Below, piece by piece: positions 38,935-51,573 of a stretch of DNA of 64,000 nt. The notes beneath the pieces were generated by a model. That model was not told the origin of the DNA. It did no database searches and saw only the letters and a program-made list of their open reading frames with translations. Origin of the DNA: Stichopus chloronotus. Lineage: Eukaryota; Echinodermata; Holothuroidea; Aspidochirotida; Stichopodidae. The DNA is taken from NCBI GenBank assembly GCA_021234535.1, contig CM037829.1, forward strand, positions 31,964,962 to 32,028,961, read 5' to 3'. The number at the start of each line of letters is the position of its first letter. Position 1 is the first letter of the stretch. The position numbers and the translations under genes are program-made.

Positions 38935-39885
38935 GGATATGCTGACCCCAAATGATTTTTGACCATTAATAAAATCAATAGGCCTCTTGCTCTCAATAAG
39001 GTGCATCTGAAAATCAAATACTGTGCGGGATCTGTCCAAGCTTCTCTCACAGGTTTTCACAACTTGAAGCCAGTAGACCCTAAATGACTGTTGGCCTCAG
39101 TGAAAAGCAGTAGGCTAGTTTTGCTCCATAAGGCATAGCTTCAAACTCCATATCAGTTCTGTTGATGCCTCCCTTCTTGTAATATCATATTCACAATATT
39201 TTAACAATTTGACCTCTTTGACCTCTGCATAGTCTTTAACCAGAGCTACAAAAAAACAACAGGCTAATTCTACTTAAATATAATACATTAACGAACTAAA
39301 TATAAAAAGTTTCCACAATTCATAACTTGAGATACTGCCATATCCGGTGACCTCAGATGACCTTTGACCTTCACCAAAAGTAATAAATTTGTTCTTCTCA
39401 ATATAACCAGTCTGCATACTATGAGAAGTATCCATCATTCCTATCTTGAGATATTGTGTTAACAAGATTTCAGTGTTTGGCCTCTGGTGACCTCAGATGA
39501 CCTTTGACCTTCACCAAAAACAATAGGTTCTTTTGCTTGATATGACCAACAAACATACTTAGTATGGGAAGTATCCTTCATTCCTATCATGAGATATTGT
39601 GTTAACAAGATTTTCAGTGTTTGATCTCTGGTGACCTCAGATGACCTTTGACTTCCACCAAAAGCAGTAAGGTTCTTCGTCTTCATATGGGGCATCTATG
39701 CAACAAGTGTCAGAACTGCCAGAGTTTCCCTTCGTGAGATATCATGATAACAAAATTTTCAGTGTTTGACCTCTGGTGACTTCAGATGACCTTTGACCTA
39801 AACCAAAAAAAATAAGATTCTTCCTCTTAATATGGGGCGTCTATGTTCCAAGTTTGAGAAACGTCTAAGCTTCCCTTCTTGAGAT
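38935..39885. repeat. GACCT-type ~143-bp tandem repeat, cluster 3, with triple nuclear-receptor-like half-sites
   Basis: About six units; the last four are well preserved, with cores at 39348, 39488, 39632 and 39777 (spacing 140, 144 and 145 bp). Each core is TGACCT-CAGA-TGACCT-T-TGACCT or one base off, then TCCACCAAAA..AATA and 'CTTGAGATATTGTGTTAACAAGATTTTCAGTGTTTG' in pieces. Confidence 0.88.
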
Positions 39886-41357
39886 ATAGCGATAAGCTGA
39901 GCATCACTAACACACACATGCACACATACACAATCATGACTGCATACTGTAGGTTTCCCTTTTCATCGCACCCAAAAAAAAAAGTTACCTGTATACTCAT
40001 TTTATCAAAGTGTTACATTCACAAATGAAGAGGGAAAAGGAAATATCAACAGAGGAAGCACTGTAGGCAGAGAACCCCTAACAAGTTGAGAAATAATTCA
40101 AGAATGCAGGAGATCTAATTTGGACTGAACCCTGTGCATGGAGGATGTTCAGTTTGTAAATATATCAGTTCTCTTTATTAGAGCAAATAGTAGCGCACCT
40201 TTATAGGCAGTACCACCTGCTACTGAGAAAGTCACAAAAAATGGGGGAACATGGATTAGAATTTACACTGTATGGCCAGGTTCTTATAACTAAATACAAA
40301 GATGTTCTATGAGTCTATCAGATGGTCAATACTTTGTTTTAGAACATACAGAAATTGACAGAATTGTACAATGCTTGCAACTAATTAGGATACATTGTTA
40401 TGAGATGTACTTTACTAGGTGATGTTATGAGATGTACTTAGAAGTGAGTCTTCTGCAACGCTTTCTAGCAATACTTAACTCTGTAATGCAGCTGTCAGTA
40501 ACAGCAATCTAATGGGTAAAGATGTTATGTTTTAGTTTCAATATATTGTGCTATAACACCAGTGACTATCCTCAGGTCTGTGCAACACTGAGGCAATTAT
40601 CTCTGTCATGTACAATAAAACCATCTGTTGCACGTACGAACAGGGACTGCGCAAATAATCACAATTGTACTTTCCGACTGTTGTATTGTAGCATGTACAT
40701 TAGTTGATTTAAATGACCAGCAACTCACACAGAGCTAAAGCTTAGAAACTCCACACCAGCTGTTATATGTAGGTTTATGTACAGTATCACCTGTCAATAT
40801 ACAAAGGGGTTCAAGGTTTGTCAATAAAATTATATTGCATTGATTTATGTTATCTGTAGTATAACTACAGTACATGTGATAAGTGTCGCCAAAGGCAAAG
40901 AAAAATTATGGTTTTCTGTATTATGAGACTATTATGAGATATCAATCAAGGTAAACTTGCTTTAAAATAAAATCCATAGGAGTGTGTGATACCTATGAGA
41001 GCCTTACAGGTTTCTAACACTATACACAGTGACAGGCAAAAGCTTTACAGTACACTGTAGTACTGTAACTCAGCAAACAGAAGTGCAATTAACTTAAAGA
41101 AACTTAAACACTTCAGAGCAGGCAGGATGGCAGTTTTTACCATACTGTAGGTGGCTCTCACCCATTGTTGCTAAGTACAAGAGAAAAACACACACACACA
41201 CAAATAGATTATGATCCCCATACTACAGAAAAAGAAAAAATACAACCCTAACCATTGTGCAATATCTTTTCCAATGTTTTATAGCCAGTGTGGGCTTCCA
41301 ATTATGTCAAGGAACATGACCAGCAACACTGATGTTACAAAACTGATGTTAACTTAC

Positions 41358-41460
41358 TCAGATCTATAATTGCCCACGATTTTCTCAGTTTTGCCTGAAT
41401 TTTTCTTCTTGAATTTGGGAGTAGGGTGTAAGGGGTCAAGGGGAATCTCAAGGATCTTGG
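41358..41460 (-). CDS. Possible internal exon of an unrecognised minus-strand gene
   Basis: Bounded by TCACAG at the acceptor and GA/GTAAGT at the donor. Phase 1 in gives 33 full codons starting KILEIPLDPLHPTPKFKKK and ending IVGNYRS. The Lys/Pro-rich peptide has balanced codon use. It joins in phase with the candidate exon at 52923-52988. A MITE begins 8 bp upstream of the acceptor side. No known domain; it could be chance. Confidence 0.3.
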
Positions 41461-41467
41461 CTGTGAC

Positions 41468-41812
41468 TAAAGGAAAATGAAGGCATATGGTTCACAATAT
41501 TTCTAAGACCAATACTTACAGACACAGAATCATACAGTAGTTTATTCAAAATGAGGAGGAACGGAAACCTTCTTTTGAAGAAATTAAGTTTCTCAAAGAT
41601 AGAAATCCAGTTATTTGTTGTTCAAGAAGAAGTTGTTCACCAAAACTCAAAAATTGGAATGACGCATCTTTCATAACTTTGTACACGATGTTTTGGGGAG
41701 ATGAAGCTTTCGCAGATGTGTTGTTGATGAGACTAAATGGTTTAACAATGATTAGAAGCTAGTTTCTTTGTAGGCCATGTTGCTGCATTTAGGTGTCTTA
41801 TTTCCCTTTCAA
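41468..41812. mobile_element. TTAAAGGGAAATA MITE, copy 3
   Basis: Left end CTAAAGGAAAATGAAGGC and right end GTCTTATTTCCCTTTCAAG form the family's inverted termini. The interior matches copies 2 and 4 (AGATAGAAATCCAGTTATTTGTTGTTCAAG; GATGAAGCTTTCGCAGATGT). Confidence 0.72.
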
Positions 41813-43589
41813 GTAGGGGTTAATCAATGTGGCTTAACAATGTACTGATCCAGCCATGGCGGATGTTTTTATCACATTGACGCCAATATCTGACCAGATT
41901 TGTTCTCTATCAAGCATGTTTCCTCCTGAAAAAAGTTTTTTTTGTGTGTGTACAATGGTCAATACTGCTGTTTCTAAAGTGACTTTATCACTTCAAAAGT
42001 TTGTCACAAATTTTGCATGTGACTGTGAATGATAAAACAGCTCTGTCTTCCGTACTTAATTTAGGCCTACCACCAGAAGCAAATATATTTTCATGTTGCT
42101 GAACGTTGGGAAATGGAATCTGCTCAATTTCGCTGATCTGTTGTTTTACCGATAGTGGCAAACATCGACCCGATCCAATGTCCGATCCAATCGTTGGTTG
42201 ACTCATAAGTTTTCACAGTTTGTCAGGTGGATATATTCATTAGCTTTTACAAGGTATACAGTAGTTGATGGATCCAGCATGGACCAAAAAAACCTGACAC
42301 ATATTTTTGTGTTACTGTACTTCGGCTTGTTTCCAATGTTTCAACGTTTTTGCCCACTATACTGTACCTGTATATGCTGGCACTTGTATCCTTTATCTGT
42401 AACAATGTATTTCTTTTAACCCCTGTACTGGTTTTCATTACTTTACTGTATTTCTTAATTATAAACTTTTGAAGACAGTATACAGTAGTACTGTACTACA
42501 GTAGGTAACTATAATAGCAGACTGTAACTATAACACCAGGACAAGCAAAGAGGTTGAAGCACTTGTTTGTCATAATATGCATAGAGAGAAGGAAAACAGA
42601 AAAAAGGACAAATAACACAATGGATCAGATCCATTTTTCATTGGTAATTCGCCTGCTTCTACCAGTTTTTACCACTTTCTAAAAACCACAATGTTTCGCT
42701 GCTGTACAGTAGAGATCCAAGTCTGATGCTGAGACACTTGGAAATTTTCATTTACTCTGTTTCCCTGTTCCTGATCGGTGGGATATCTTGATCTGCAGTG
42801 GAATATTTTCAGCGGAGCAATGGAATTTACCGCTCGCTGTACGACAGCTGATCATCCATCTTACGAAAATTTGACTGCAAGCAACAGTCTGACCGTCCAA
42901 TGTTGACAATCCACTGAGATAGAGAGAGCTTACTTGATTACAAGTACACAAGATAAAGAGATAACAGCCTATGACAGATATCGTTATCACTCACAGTTTA
43001 GTTTTAGTTTTATTGAAGTGAACCACTTCTCTAGTGTGATAACAGTTCAGTGACAATACTGACTGTAGTATTTGCTGACAAGATTACAGGAAATTCATTT
43101 GATGATCATACATGAGGGGCAATGGCTTCAATCATTTTAGTTTGTGTCTATGAATACCATGGTTTCTATTTGTAGACTGCTATACTGAGTAAGACATTAA
43201 TATGTCTCTTATTGTGTGGAAAGACCCTTTTAAAATCTTCACTTTGCACTATGTGCAGACAAATACAAACATATACTATCACAGGGACTGTAGGACATCC
43301 AAGTCTGTCGATTTACTTCAACAAGAAACTGCAGCTCAAACAGAATGCTTTATTAGGTAGTTTGAGCACTATTAAACTAACATAAATGGAACATACATGA
43401 GCACCTACAGATAGCAAGTGGATATAGATTATGCAATGTAGCCATGCATAGATGGTAACTAAAGTGTGAACACCGCAACAACTGCGCTTTGCTCCTGTCA
43501 TTTTATGGTTCAGGCTGTTACACTCGATATGCATTACAGCTGTTTGATCATGGTCCACTGTAAGTTATTCCTGTTGCACTTCACTCATA

Positions 43590-44160
43590 ACTGCAGCATG
43601 TTTATGTTATTGTTACTGTTGTAAAGTGAAAGCTTAACCATGACAAGCCTGAGCATAGAGGGCATGGTGCTAGAACTTTTATTCTGGTGCATGCAAGGTA
43701 CTTTAAATTAAGCAAGTGTTAGCAAAGAGTTAGTATGCATGTGAATGCAGCCTGTGTACAGCAGCTTGTTCATGTCATTGCATTGTTACTGTTGTAATGA
43801 CTGTAGCCTATCAGTGGCTAAGCTTGTTTCATGTCATTTATTGTTACTGTTGTACTCCACACAGACTGCAAACAATTGATGTAATGTACAGTAGAACAGC
43901 AGCTTGTTCATGGATGTCATTGTATTGTATTACTGTAGCAACAAATGTAGCCTATAGCAACTGGTTTGTTCATACATAGGAGACGTACTGTTACTGTTGC
44001 ACATAACAGTTATTTGTTCATGTAATTGTACGGTTAGACAGTTACTGTAGACTGCTACACTTAATTCATGTAACAGCAACTTGTTCACATCATTGGAAAG
44101 GTGCATGTAGACATTCACTCTACTCATAACAGCACCTTGTTCATGTCGCTGTATGTAGCT
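43590..44160. repeat. Degenerate ~60-75-bp tandem repeat
   Basis: Seven or so diverged units share CAGCTTGTTCATGTCATTG, TTACTGTTG(T/C)A and TGTAGCCTA. The unit length is irregular. Seen by eye only. Confidence 0.6.
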
Positions 44161-44529
44161 AGGGTATAGACTGATGGGGCTTGCCTATGTCACACGGTTA
44201 GATCGTTGCTGCTATAGTACTATTGCAATCCACAAGAGCTTGTTGTCACACTGCGAGTGACAGCATAAGAGGGTATAGATTGAGTTACAGCAGCTATGAT
44301 ATAATGGAGCAGAATGACTAAGAGCTTTCATTTTCAAGGACTTTTCTACTCACTTTAAGTTTGGAGAAGGTGATGTTTCTAAATAAGGAAATTGCGTGAA
44401 GCAGTACATTTAAACAATGTGAACTCGCTGCTCTAAAAGCAGGCAAGGAATCTATGAAATGGTGATGGCGTGTGTGAGTGTGCATGGGTGTGCGTATAGG
44501 TAGATGTGTAGGGAGTCCAAGATCCCTAT

Positions 44530-45330
44530 TCTTTTTCAGGTAGGTTAAAAGGTCATTTGAGGTCACCAGAGGGAAAAATTTGAAACCTATGGATATCTCA
44601 GCAACTTGTTGATAAGTTGATAGCACTTGATAAGTCTGTAAATGATCTCAATCAAGTTTTGCGGAGGTCAAAGATCACATGAGGTCAGTAGAGGACATGG
44701 TTTGAAAATCTTGTGAACCAGGTAACTCAATGAGGGAAAGTTGCTATGTAGGTAATTCATTGTGAGCAGATGATCCCTTTTTTTCTCAGTAGGTCAAAGG
44801 TCATTTGAGGTCATTGGCAAAAATTCTGAAAGCCTTTTTAGTGAGCTATCTCAGCTGCTGGAACTTCAAACTCTTATTAGCATTGGTTGCTCAATGAGTA
44901 GATGATCTCTGTTATGTTTTTGGGGTCAAAGTTCACATGAGGTCAGTAGACATAGTTTGGAAACCCTGCAAATACAGTACCTCCAGAAGGGAAAGTTGCT
45001 GGAAGTTCAGTCTTAGTGTATAGGTTTGTCCACTGTGAGTAGATGATCCCTATCATTTTTATAAAGTTGAAAGGTCATTTGAGGTCACCAGAGGTGAAAG
45101 TTTGAAAACCTTTAAGGAAGGTATCTAGGCAACTGAATTGTGCTGGAACTTCAAATTGTTAACATCAGCAGCTCTTGATGAGTAGATGATCTGTCACTTT
45201 TTAAGATGGTCAAAAGGTTACAATGAGGTCAGCAAAGATTATAGTTTGAGAACTTTGTAGACATGGTACCTCAAGGAAGGTAAGAAGATTGAACTTCAAA
45301 ATTGGTAGCTTGGTTATCCCTTGTTCGTCG
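44530..45330. repeat. GACCT-type tandem repeat, cluster 4a (AGGTCA orientation)
   Basis: Six units with cores near 44550, 44670, 44794, 44930, 45070 and 45210, reading AAAGGTCATTTGAGGTCACCAGAGG and followed by TTTGAAA(A)CC and GTAGATGATC. Orientation is opposite to the array that starts at about 45395. Confidence 0.78.
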
Positions 45331-45394
45331 AAAGTATTGACAAGGAATCACATCCTTTGACTTCCTGGTTTTTGGATCTGACACACTTCGTAGT

Positions 45395-45640
45395 TTAACC
45401 CATGTTGACCCCAAATGACGTTGGACTCCTCCAAAAACAACTGGTACTTGCATTCAATGTGGCACACCCACTGTACATACCAAATATGACATTTGTCCAA
45501 GTTTCCTTTCTTTACAATGTTAGGTTTCACAATTTGAACCCTGTCAACCCCAAATGACCTTTGACCTCCACCAAAACAATACGGTCCTTGTACTTAATGT
45601 GGTATGTACCTACATACCAAATACTAACGCAGCAATGCCG
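45395..45640. repeat. GACCT-type tandem repeat, cluster 4b (TGACCT orientation)
   Basis: Two units with cores at about 45400 and 45545; the second contains a perfect TGACCTTTGACCT at 45554-45566. The orientation is reversed relative to 44530-45330, giving a head-to-head arrangement about a ~65-bp centre. Confidence 0.72.
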
Positions 45641-46240
45641 CTGTAGCTCACACAATTGAACTGAGGGTTGCAGCCCAATTTTCTGACACACTTTTGTTCC
45701 CACACCCCATGTTCGGACACTCATATGTTGCAACACATTCATTACATCAGGAACCACTTTGGGTCCCAGCTATGATGTTCGGCGTAGTAATGATGCATTG
45801 ATCAGCCGCTGCTGTTGGAATTTAAGTGTATGTGTCGAAACATACGTGTTTTGGAATGTAGGGGTGTCGAAACTTAGAGCAGTCACTGAACTAAGTAGAG
45901 GCAATCTTTGTTTGTGGTACTGCAAAGTGAAAGTACAGTACTTGGCAGGTGACAAAATGTTACATGCAAAAAGTATCTAGTTGACACACTATCAAGCCTA
46001 TGACATTATCATATGCCAGTGTAGTATATTAATTTCGACATGTGGTGTTGAATAATGGTATTAGGTGTACCAGCTATGGTCTGTAGAGAAGGTTAAATCT
46101 ACTTTAGGCTGTGTGATATGTAAGGATGCTAGGGATAATGATTAGATCCTGTCAGAGCTGGCTTTGCCTGGATCTAATTTTTTTTTTTTTTTGCTGTTCT
46201 CTGTACATGTTCAAACTTTACTATGGGCAGTAATAAGATA

Positions 46241-46565
46241 ATCCTGCGTTCCCACGGAACCGGGCTTGCCCCGACCTTGGACTCCCTGTTCAGCCCGGTG
46301 TTTTAAATCCGTGTCCTAACGAGTTGTAGACCACCTCGAAGCAGGGCAAAAGCTTCCTGCGCGAACTGTATACTATAAATCTCTGCAGTGTTTACGTTGA
46401 CCAATTGATGATGATGAAGCTACAGATTAACCAATGATGCACAAAGGAGCTGTGTCTTCAGTGTGCAAATGTAGCGTGCACTGCTTTTGTATGTCGCACA
46501 GTGCAGTGCATACACAACTGCAGGAAGCCGGGTAGTTGGGCCGGGAACTCCACAGGCTTAATTAT
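46241..46565. mobile_element. GC-rich MITE-like element with inverted ends
   Basis: Begins CCTGCGTTCCCACGGAACC..GGGCTTGCCC and ends with GGGTAGTTGGGCCGGGAACTCCACAGG, which reads as an imperfect inversion of the start. The same terminus appears inverted at 51955-51995 next to a Myb/SANT fragment. This suggests a Harbinger-type family; inference. Confidence 0.45.
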
Positions 46566-49500
46566 AATATATGCGATAGGGATGTAATATCATGGGATTT
46601 GCTATATGGCTTTGTGAGTTTACGTAAGTCTGTAGAAAAAATACATGAAAAAGAGCTTGGATACTTGACTTCATGTATTTCTCATTATTACTGATTAGGC
46701 GTTATACGTTTTGACTGATCAATATCGATGACACGAGACCGCCCGTACTGCCATACTTGCACTCATTAGGGGAGGGGGATGCAACTATTATTTTTCCATG
46801 CAAATTCCACGGTAGCACTTTTTGTCATGTGGAAACCCTGTTTGCATAAATGTCAAGCATAAGCATATGGCAAACTGAGTTACAAAAGTGCATATTGGAT
46901 ACGAAAGGTTCCATGTAACTGGACGATTGGACTACCGGTACCATATACTTACGCTGTACTAACAATAAGCGTTCAACATGATGGTTTTACATGGCTTATA
47001 GTGATAGGGAGCTGTTGGCATATTGAGCAATAGGCGCATATCGTGAGGCTTGAATAGTGGGCTACGTTTATCGTTTACCAAAACATCTTCACAAATTGCA
47101 AAGGAACAACAATGTTGGAAGTTACGCCATATTCCTTGTTTACCAAGGAGGTGAGCAAACTGAATCATGATGGCTATCAGTCACCATCTAACTTTAGCAG
47201 ATGTCGTTGTGTACAATTGATGTTACAGCTCGATTGGTGACATGAAAAATAAATGTGATACTGCAAACTTAAGCAAGTTTCAGTATATTGTTTTAGGCAT
47301 GTATGTCAGAAACAAAAAAATGAAATCATCGAAACCACGCACTTGTGCGTTCTGGTTCATTCTTCTTCCTTTCAATTTCTGCAAAAGAAAGTTCAAATAA
47401 CAACTTGTCACATCTATCAATTAAACAATTTTCTGCAAAATGTCCAAGTTTTCACTTCCCAAACCAGAAACACAAATGTCAGGCTGTGATAAGTTGTCAT
47501 TCAACATTTGGCGATTATTGTTAAGTTGCTAAGAAATGAGCGACATAACTTTTCGCATTTATTTCTCACGTACAAAAACAAGTGAACAAGTCAACATTTT
47601 CCATGAAATTGTTAAATTGGCTGCATGTAATGAGGAATTGTCATGTGAGCATTTTGCAGTAAACTGTCGACTTATAAGGGCCCGGCACTTAGGTTTCTGT
47701 ACATACTGTAAAGGCGCGTTCACACTACAACGATATCGGATCGGATTACGATCCAATTTTTTTTATTTTTAGTAAATATCTTCTCCATCTCTGATCGGAA
47801 AGAACCAAAAATTTGTCAACTTGTGTAAAGATATGATTTGTACCAGAGGACCACGGAAATGAAATGTTATCTAATTATTTCGTGACGTCACATCGACAGA
47901 CAGCTTTTATCGGACACTCGTAGTCCGTTCTTTTTATACACGTTAAACCATATATCCAAAACACCTTCAAAAAGATTCAATATACAGCAAAACTTGTTTG
48001 ATAAATTTATACACTATTGGGTATGCCATTAAAGGGACAATTTCTTTCCTTTTTTGTTGATTGTAAACACGTAAAGAACCAATAGTTGAGACTGTTTACT
48101 AAAATGTGACTTAGTATTGCCGATCTATACTAGTTTCATATCCCACTTTACACATACATCTGCACGTAGCTGACCAAAACAGGACTACTGTCGCTGAAAA
48201 GAAGTCAGTGAAATCGCATATTTCGTGCGGAAAATATAAACAAAATCATTCCCTTTTCATATAAAGTAATTTTAACACTAGAATGATACATTGCATGAAT
48301 TTTTGTGTGATTTTGTTCTTAATTTAAAGAAAAATTGGGATTTATTTTTTGGTGATCTCTTTGCAGAAATTTCAGTCTCAGTACACGTGGACTGTAGTTC
48401 TCTTGTCATAGGAATGTTAGTTTAGGCAAGGATTCAAAAGACTTAATGATGAAATTACTAAGTTATATCTACGTTGCACTAATCAATATTCTAAGGAATC
48501 ATTAAAGCTAATTATGGATAGACAAGGCAGGGCAGAACATTTTCTAGTAAAACATTCCAGAACTTTATCCAGAACTATAATATTTATCTCTCCTCTATCT
48601 AAATGATCTAGTTCAAATCAAAAGCGACGAAAAAGCCATACACAGAAAAAAAAAAAAGAAAAACACCAAGTGATAGGTTACCCAAGCATGGATTAACTTT
48701 GCTCAGGAGGCTAGTAACGGGTGCACAGGTTTCCATATGTGCAAAATGGTGCTAAATTTGATTTGAATCTGAACATATCTTCCATAAATTCCTACTTATT
48801 TTGAAGGGGAATAGTGAGTTTAGAATTCACCAACATGCAAAGAAAATAACTTTAATCATCGTTAAAACATTCCGTCTCATCAATAAATATTATGTAATGA
48901 TTGTGCAAAGTTTGGGTAAACAAATTACTGTTGAGCAACAAATAACTGGATTTCTATCTGTTAGAAACTTATTTCTTGAAAAGAAGGATACAGTTCTTCC
49001 TTATTTTGAAGGATATATCACTCTATGTCCTTAAACATTGGTTTAAAAACATGATTGTTTTCTGTAAAACAAATTATTTCCATTTAATGATTTTACATTT
49101 TCTTTTTTGTCCCGCGTGCGTTGAAAAATATATATTGTTTAATATACCTTACAGTCCCCTTGTTAATTTAGAGGGGCAATATGACGATTCAGTATAGCAT
49201 ATTGAAATATTGGTACACCTATATGTCCCCACACTTTTCCTAATCATAATAATCGCGCTATATTCAGCTTCCTTACATTTAAGCAGGGGCATAGCGAGAA
49301 TTTAATGTTATGGGGCGGTCCATGGGGGACGGGTCTAAGGCTAGCTCATAGAGGGTGCGCTAGATGCAAAATGGTGCCACATTTCAAGCTGAACTTAAAT
49401 TTAATATATCTCCAGGAATCCTTATTTTTCAAGTAATGATTTTAATTTTTCGTCAATTTTGAATCATCCTGTCCCCCACCCATCCTCCTACCCTCACACG

Positions 49501-50975
49501 GAAGTAGCGTTTTGCCTAAAGCATATTTCATTTGTCATATATAGAAGAGCAGAGTATACATTTTCAGAATACGTCATGGCAGTGACGTAGCCAGCATTCC
49601 AGAAAAATGAAAGTATACACATCTTATGTGTAGGCCTATATATTGCGGTGTTCGTCTATTTCACGATTTGGATGGGATTCTAGTCAATCTAGTGTTCGAA
49701 TTGTCACAAGGACCTAGGGAAAATTGGGTAGAAATATCAACCACATTCACTCCACACTACAAAAACATGCTCAAGTATAAATCGCTACCCTCTTACATAA
49801 TCCTGTCCTCGATTCCTTCCTCTCTTTTCCTCCCCCTTCCCATTCTTTCTGCTTTATATTTTTCGCCTTACTTTTTCTCTCATTTTTTTCTTGTCCTTTA
49901 TTTGGGGGGAGGGGTGGCTACCGCACCTGAATTTAAGTAAATGGGGAATGGAAACAGCTTTTTTTTTTTTTTTGAAGAGCTGACGAAGTCACTGTGACTT
50001 TAAATACTAATGTCATATTGAGTGAATAAATAGACCGGTAGAAACAGCTCGAGAATGTTTTTGTTTTTTATCACTAACGTAGCAAGAAGGGTGGACGGGG
50101 ATAGGTTAGGAATTTGGGCGACTCTAAAAAATATAGAAGAGAAAAAAAAACGAGAAAAGTGAGGGACGTGTGAGAAGTTAATGAGTGAGGGAAGGAGAGC
50201 GTAGTTTGGAAATATTGATACAGAAAAGCTTCCAGTAACTTTACATAATGAAATTCACTTCTTTTTTCTGTTGATCAGGTTAATTGAAGAATCTTAACAT
50301 TTTTATTCTCGCTTATTTGTGTCCCATTGATGATCTGTCTTAGTTGTATTTTTTTTTCTAGATGGCACCATGGGGGAGTGTGGGGACTAATTCCCTTGCT
50401 TTTCAGAGACGCTGTCTTTAATAACGACTGGAAACTGCGTTTATAAGCTATATATTCCTCTAGCAAATGGGGTGTGGTACACATTTATATTGAACATTTT
50501 GATAGTCTTCACAAAATAGATTGTGACACTTTCTGTATTTTTGTTTGTTTTCTTCTTTTTCTCTGTTGAGTTCAAGTCATCTACCTGAGTCACATTGCAG
50601 AAAAAAAAGTTTTTGCGCCCCACGCAAAGTTATCTTCTCTCTACACTAAACATTTTCTTGAGCTACCGCATTTATAGTTTCCTTCCGAAAACCTCAGACT
50701 TGAACACAATTTTCTTTTTCCTTTTTTTTTTCTCGCCCTTTGTACGTTCATACATCTACCACTTTATTTATGAACATAGTTGTGCAACAATTTCCGTGTT
50801 TTTTCCTTACTTAAACCTAGGTCACAAAATTTTGAAAGTGGTCACCGAAGTTACTCCTCATGCCCACATCACTTCCCAGGGTAGCACTTTTCTATTTTAA
50901 ATTCATGTCCAATCCCAACCCCACTTTCTGAACTTGGCGGTGCTCCTGCATATTGCTTCAACTGACATTCTTTGT
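46566..50975. other. Gene-free stretch
   Basis: No supported exon on either strand. It contains a dispersed-repeat end reading AAAGGCGCGTTCACACTACAA at about 47711, and remnants of 'GGGGCATAGCGAG'/'GTGACGTAGCCAG'-type repeats at 49.28-49.95 kb with poly-pyrimidine tracts. Otherwise it is AT-rich unique-looking sequence. Confidence 0.45.
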
Positions 50976-50977
50976 AT

Positions 50978-51520
50978 TTAAAGGGAAACAAAGCTTTTGT
51001 TTTGGAAAAACATCCATATTTTTGACAGGCCCGTATCCGGGGGGGGGAGGGTTTCAGGGGGTTCAGACGAACCCGCCGCAAGATCTGGAGTTCCGCTCAT
51101 CCTATGATAATAGGTCTACAGTAGCAACATATATAATGAGTTTTAAGTTGTTGGTCACTGTTATCGGGAAAATGTTACACTTGTGGTAAAATCGACCCCC
51201 CTCCCCCAACTGAAAAAGCACGGGCATGTTTGAAACCAATGTTTGTAGATGTAGAATGATAGATTATTCAAAATGAGGAAGGACAGAAGCCTGCTTTTCA
51301 AGAAATGAACTCCTCACAGATAGAAATTCCGTTATTTGTTGCTCAACCCTGATTTGTTCACCCAAACTTTTTAAAATTCAAATGATGCATCTTCCATTTC
51401 TCATAACTTCCATAATGTTTTAAGGAGATGAAGCTTTGGCAGACGTTTATTGATGAGACTGAATGGTTTAATAATGATTATTGCTATTTTCTTTTGTATG
51501 TCATGCTGATGTTATTAGCT
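50978..51520. mobile_element. TTAAAGGGAAATA MITE, copy 4, with a nested insertion
   Basis: Left end TTTAAAGGGAAACAAAGC. Family sequence stops at about 51025 and resumes at about 51230 (GTAGA..GATTATTCAAAATGAGGAAGGACAG). The ~200 bp between is foreign and GC-rich, related to 21973-22075. The right end is decayed, so the boundary is approximate. Confidence 0.65.
51026..51229. mobile_element. GC-rich repeat nested in MITE copy 4
   Basis: Starts AGGCCCGTATCCGGGGG and ends GCACGGGCAT, so GCCCGT is inverted at the two edges. It shares its left half with 21973-22075. It is placed by comparison with MITE copies 2 and 3, which lack it. Confidence 0.5.
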
Positions 51521-51573
51521 TGAGTTAAGAAAGCGTACACTATCATTAAGCATGTTTACGGTAGTTGCACATC

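Noticed and set aside
42063..42206. Minus-strand ATG frame MSQPTIGSDIGSG.. ending CKICDKLLK
   Set aside because: Balanced composition and a CxxC, but only 72 codons, no clear splice donor and no recognised domain.
47326..47378. Minus-strand terminal-exon-like segment IERKKNEPERTSAWFR with a TTTCTTTTGCAG acceptor
   Set aside because: Only 17 codons, and no partner exon found in phase.
47536..47772. Plus-strand 78-codon frame MSDITFRIYF..
   Set aside because: No domain seen, and it runs into a dispersed-repeat end (AAAGGCGCGTTCACACT).
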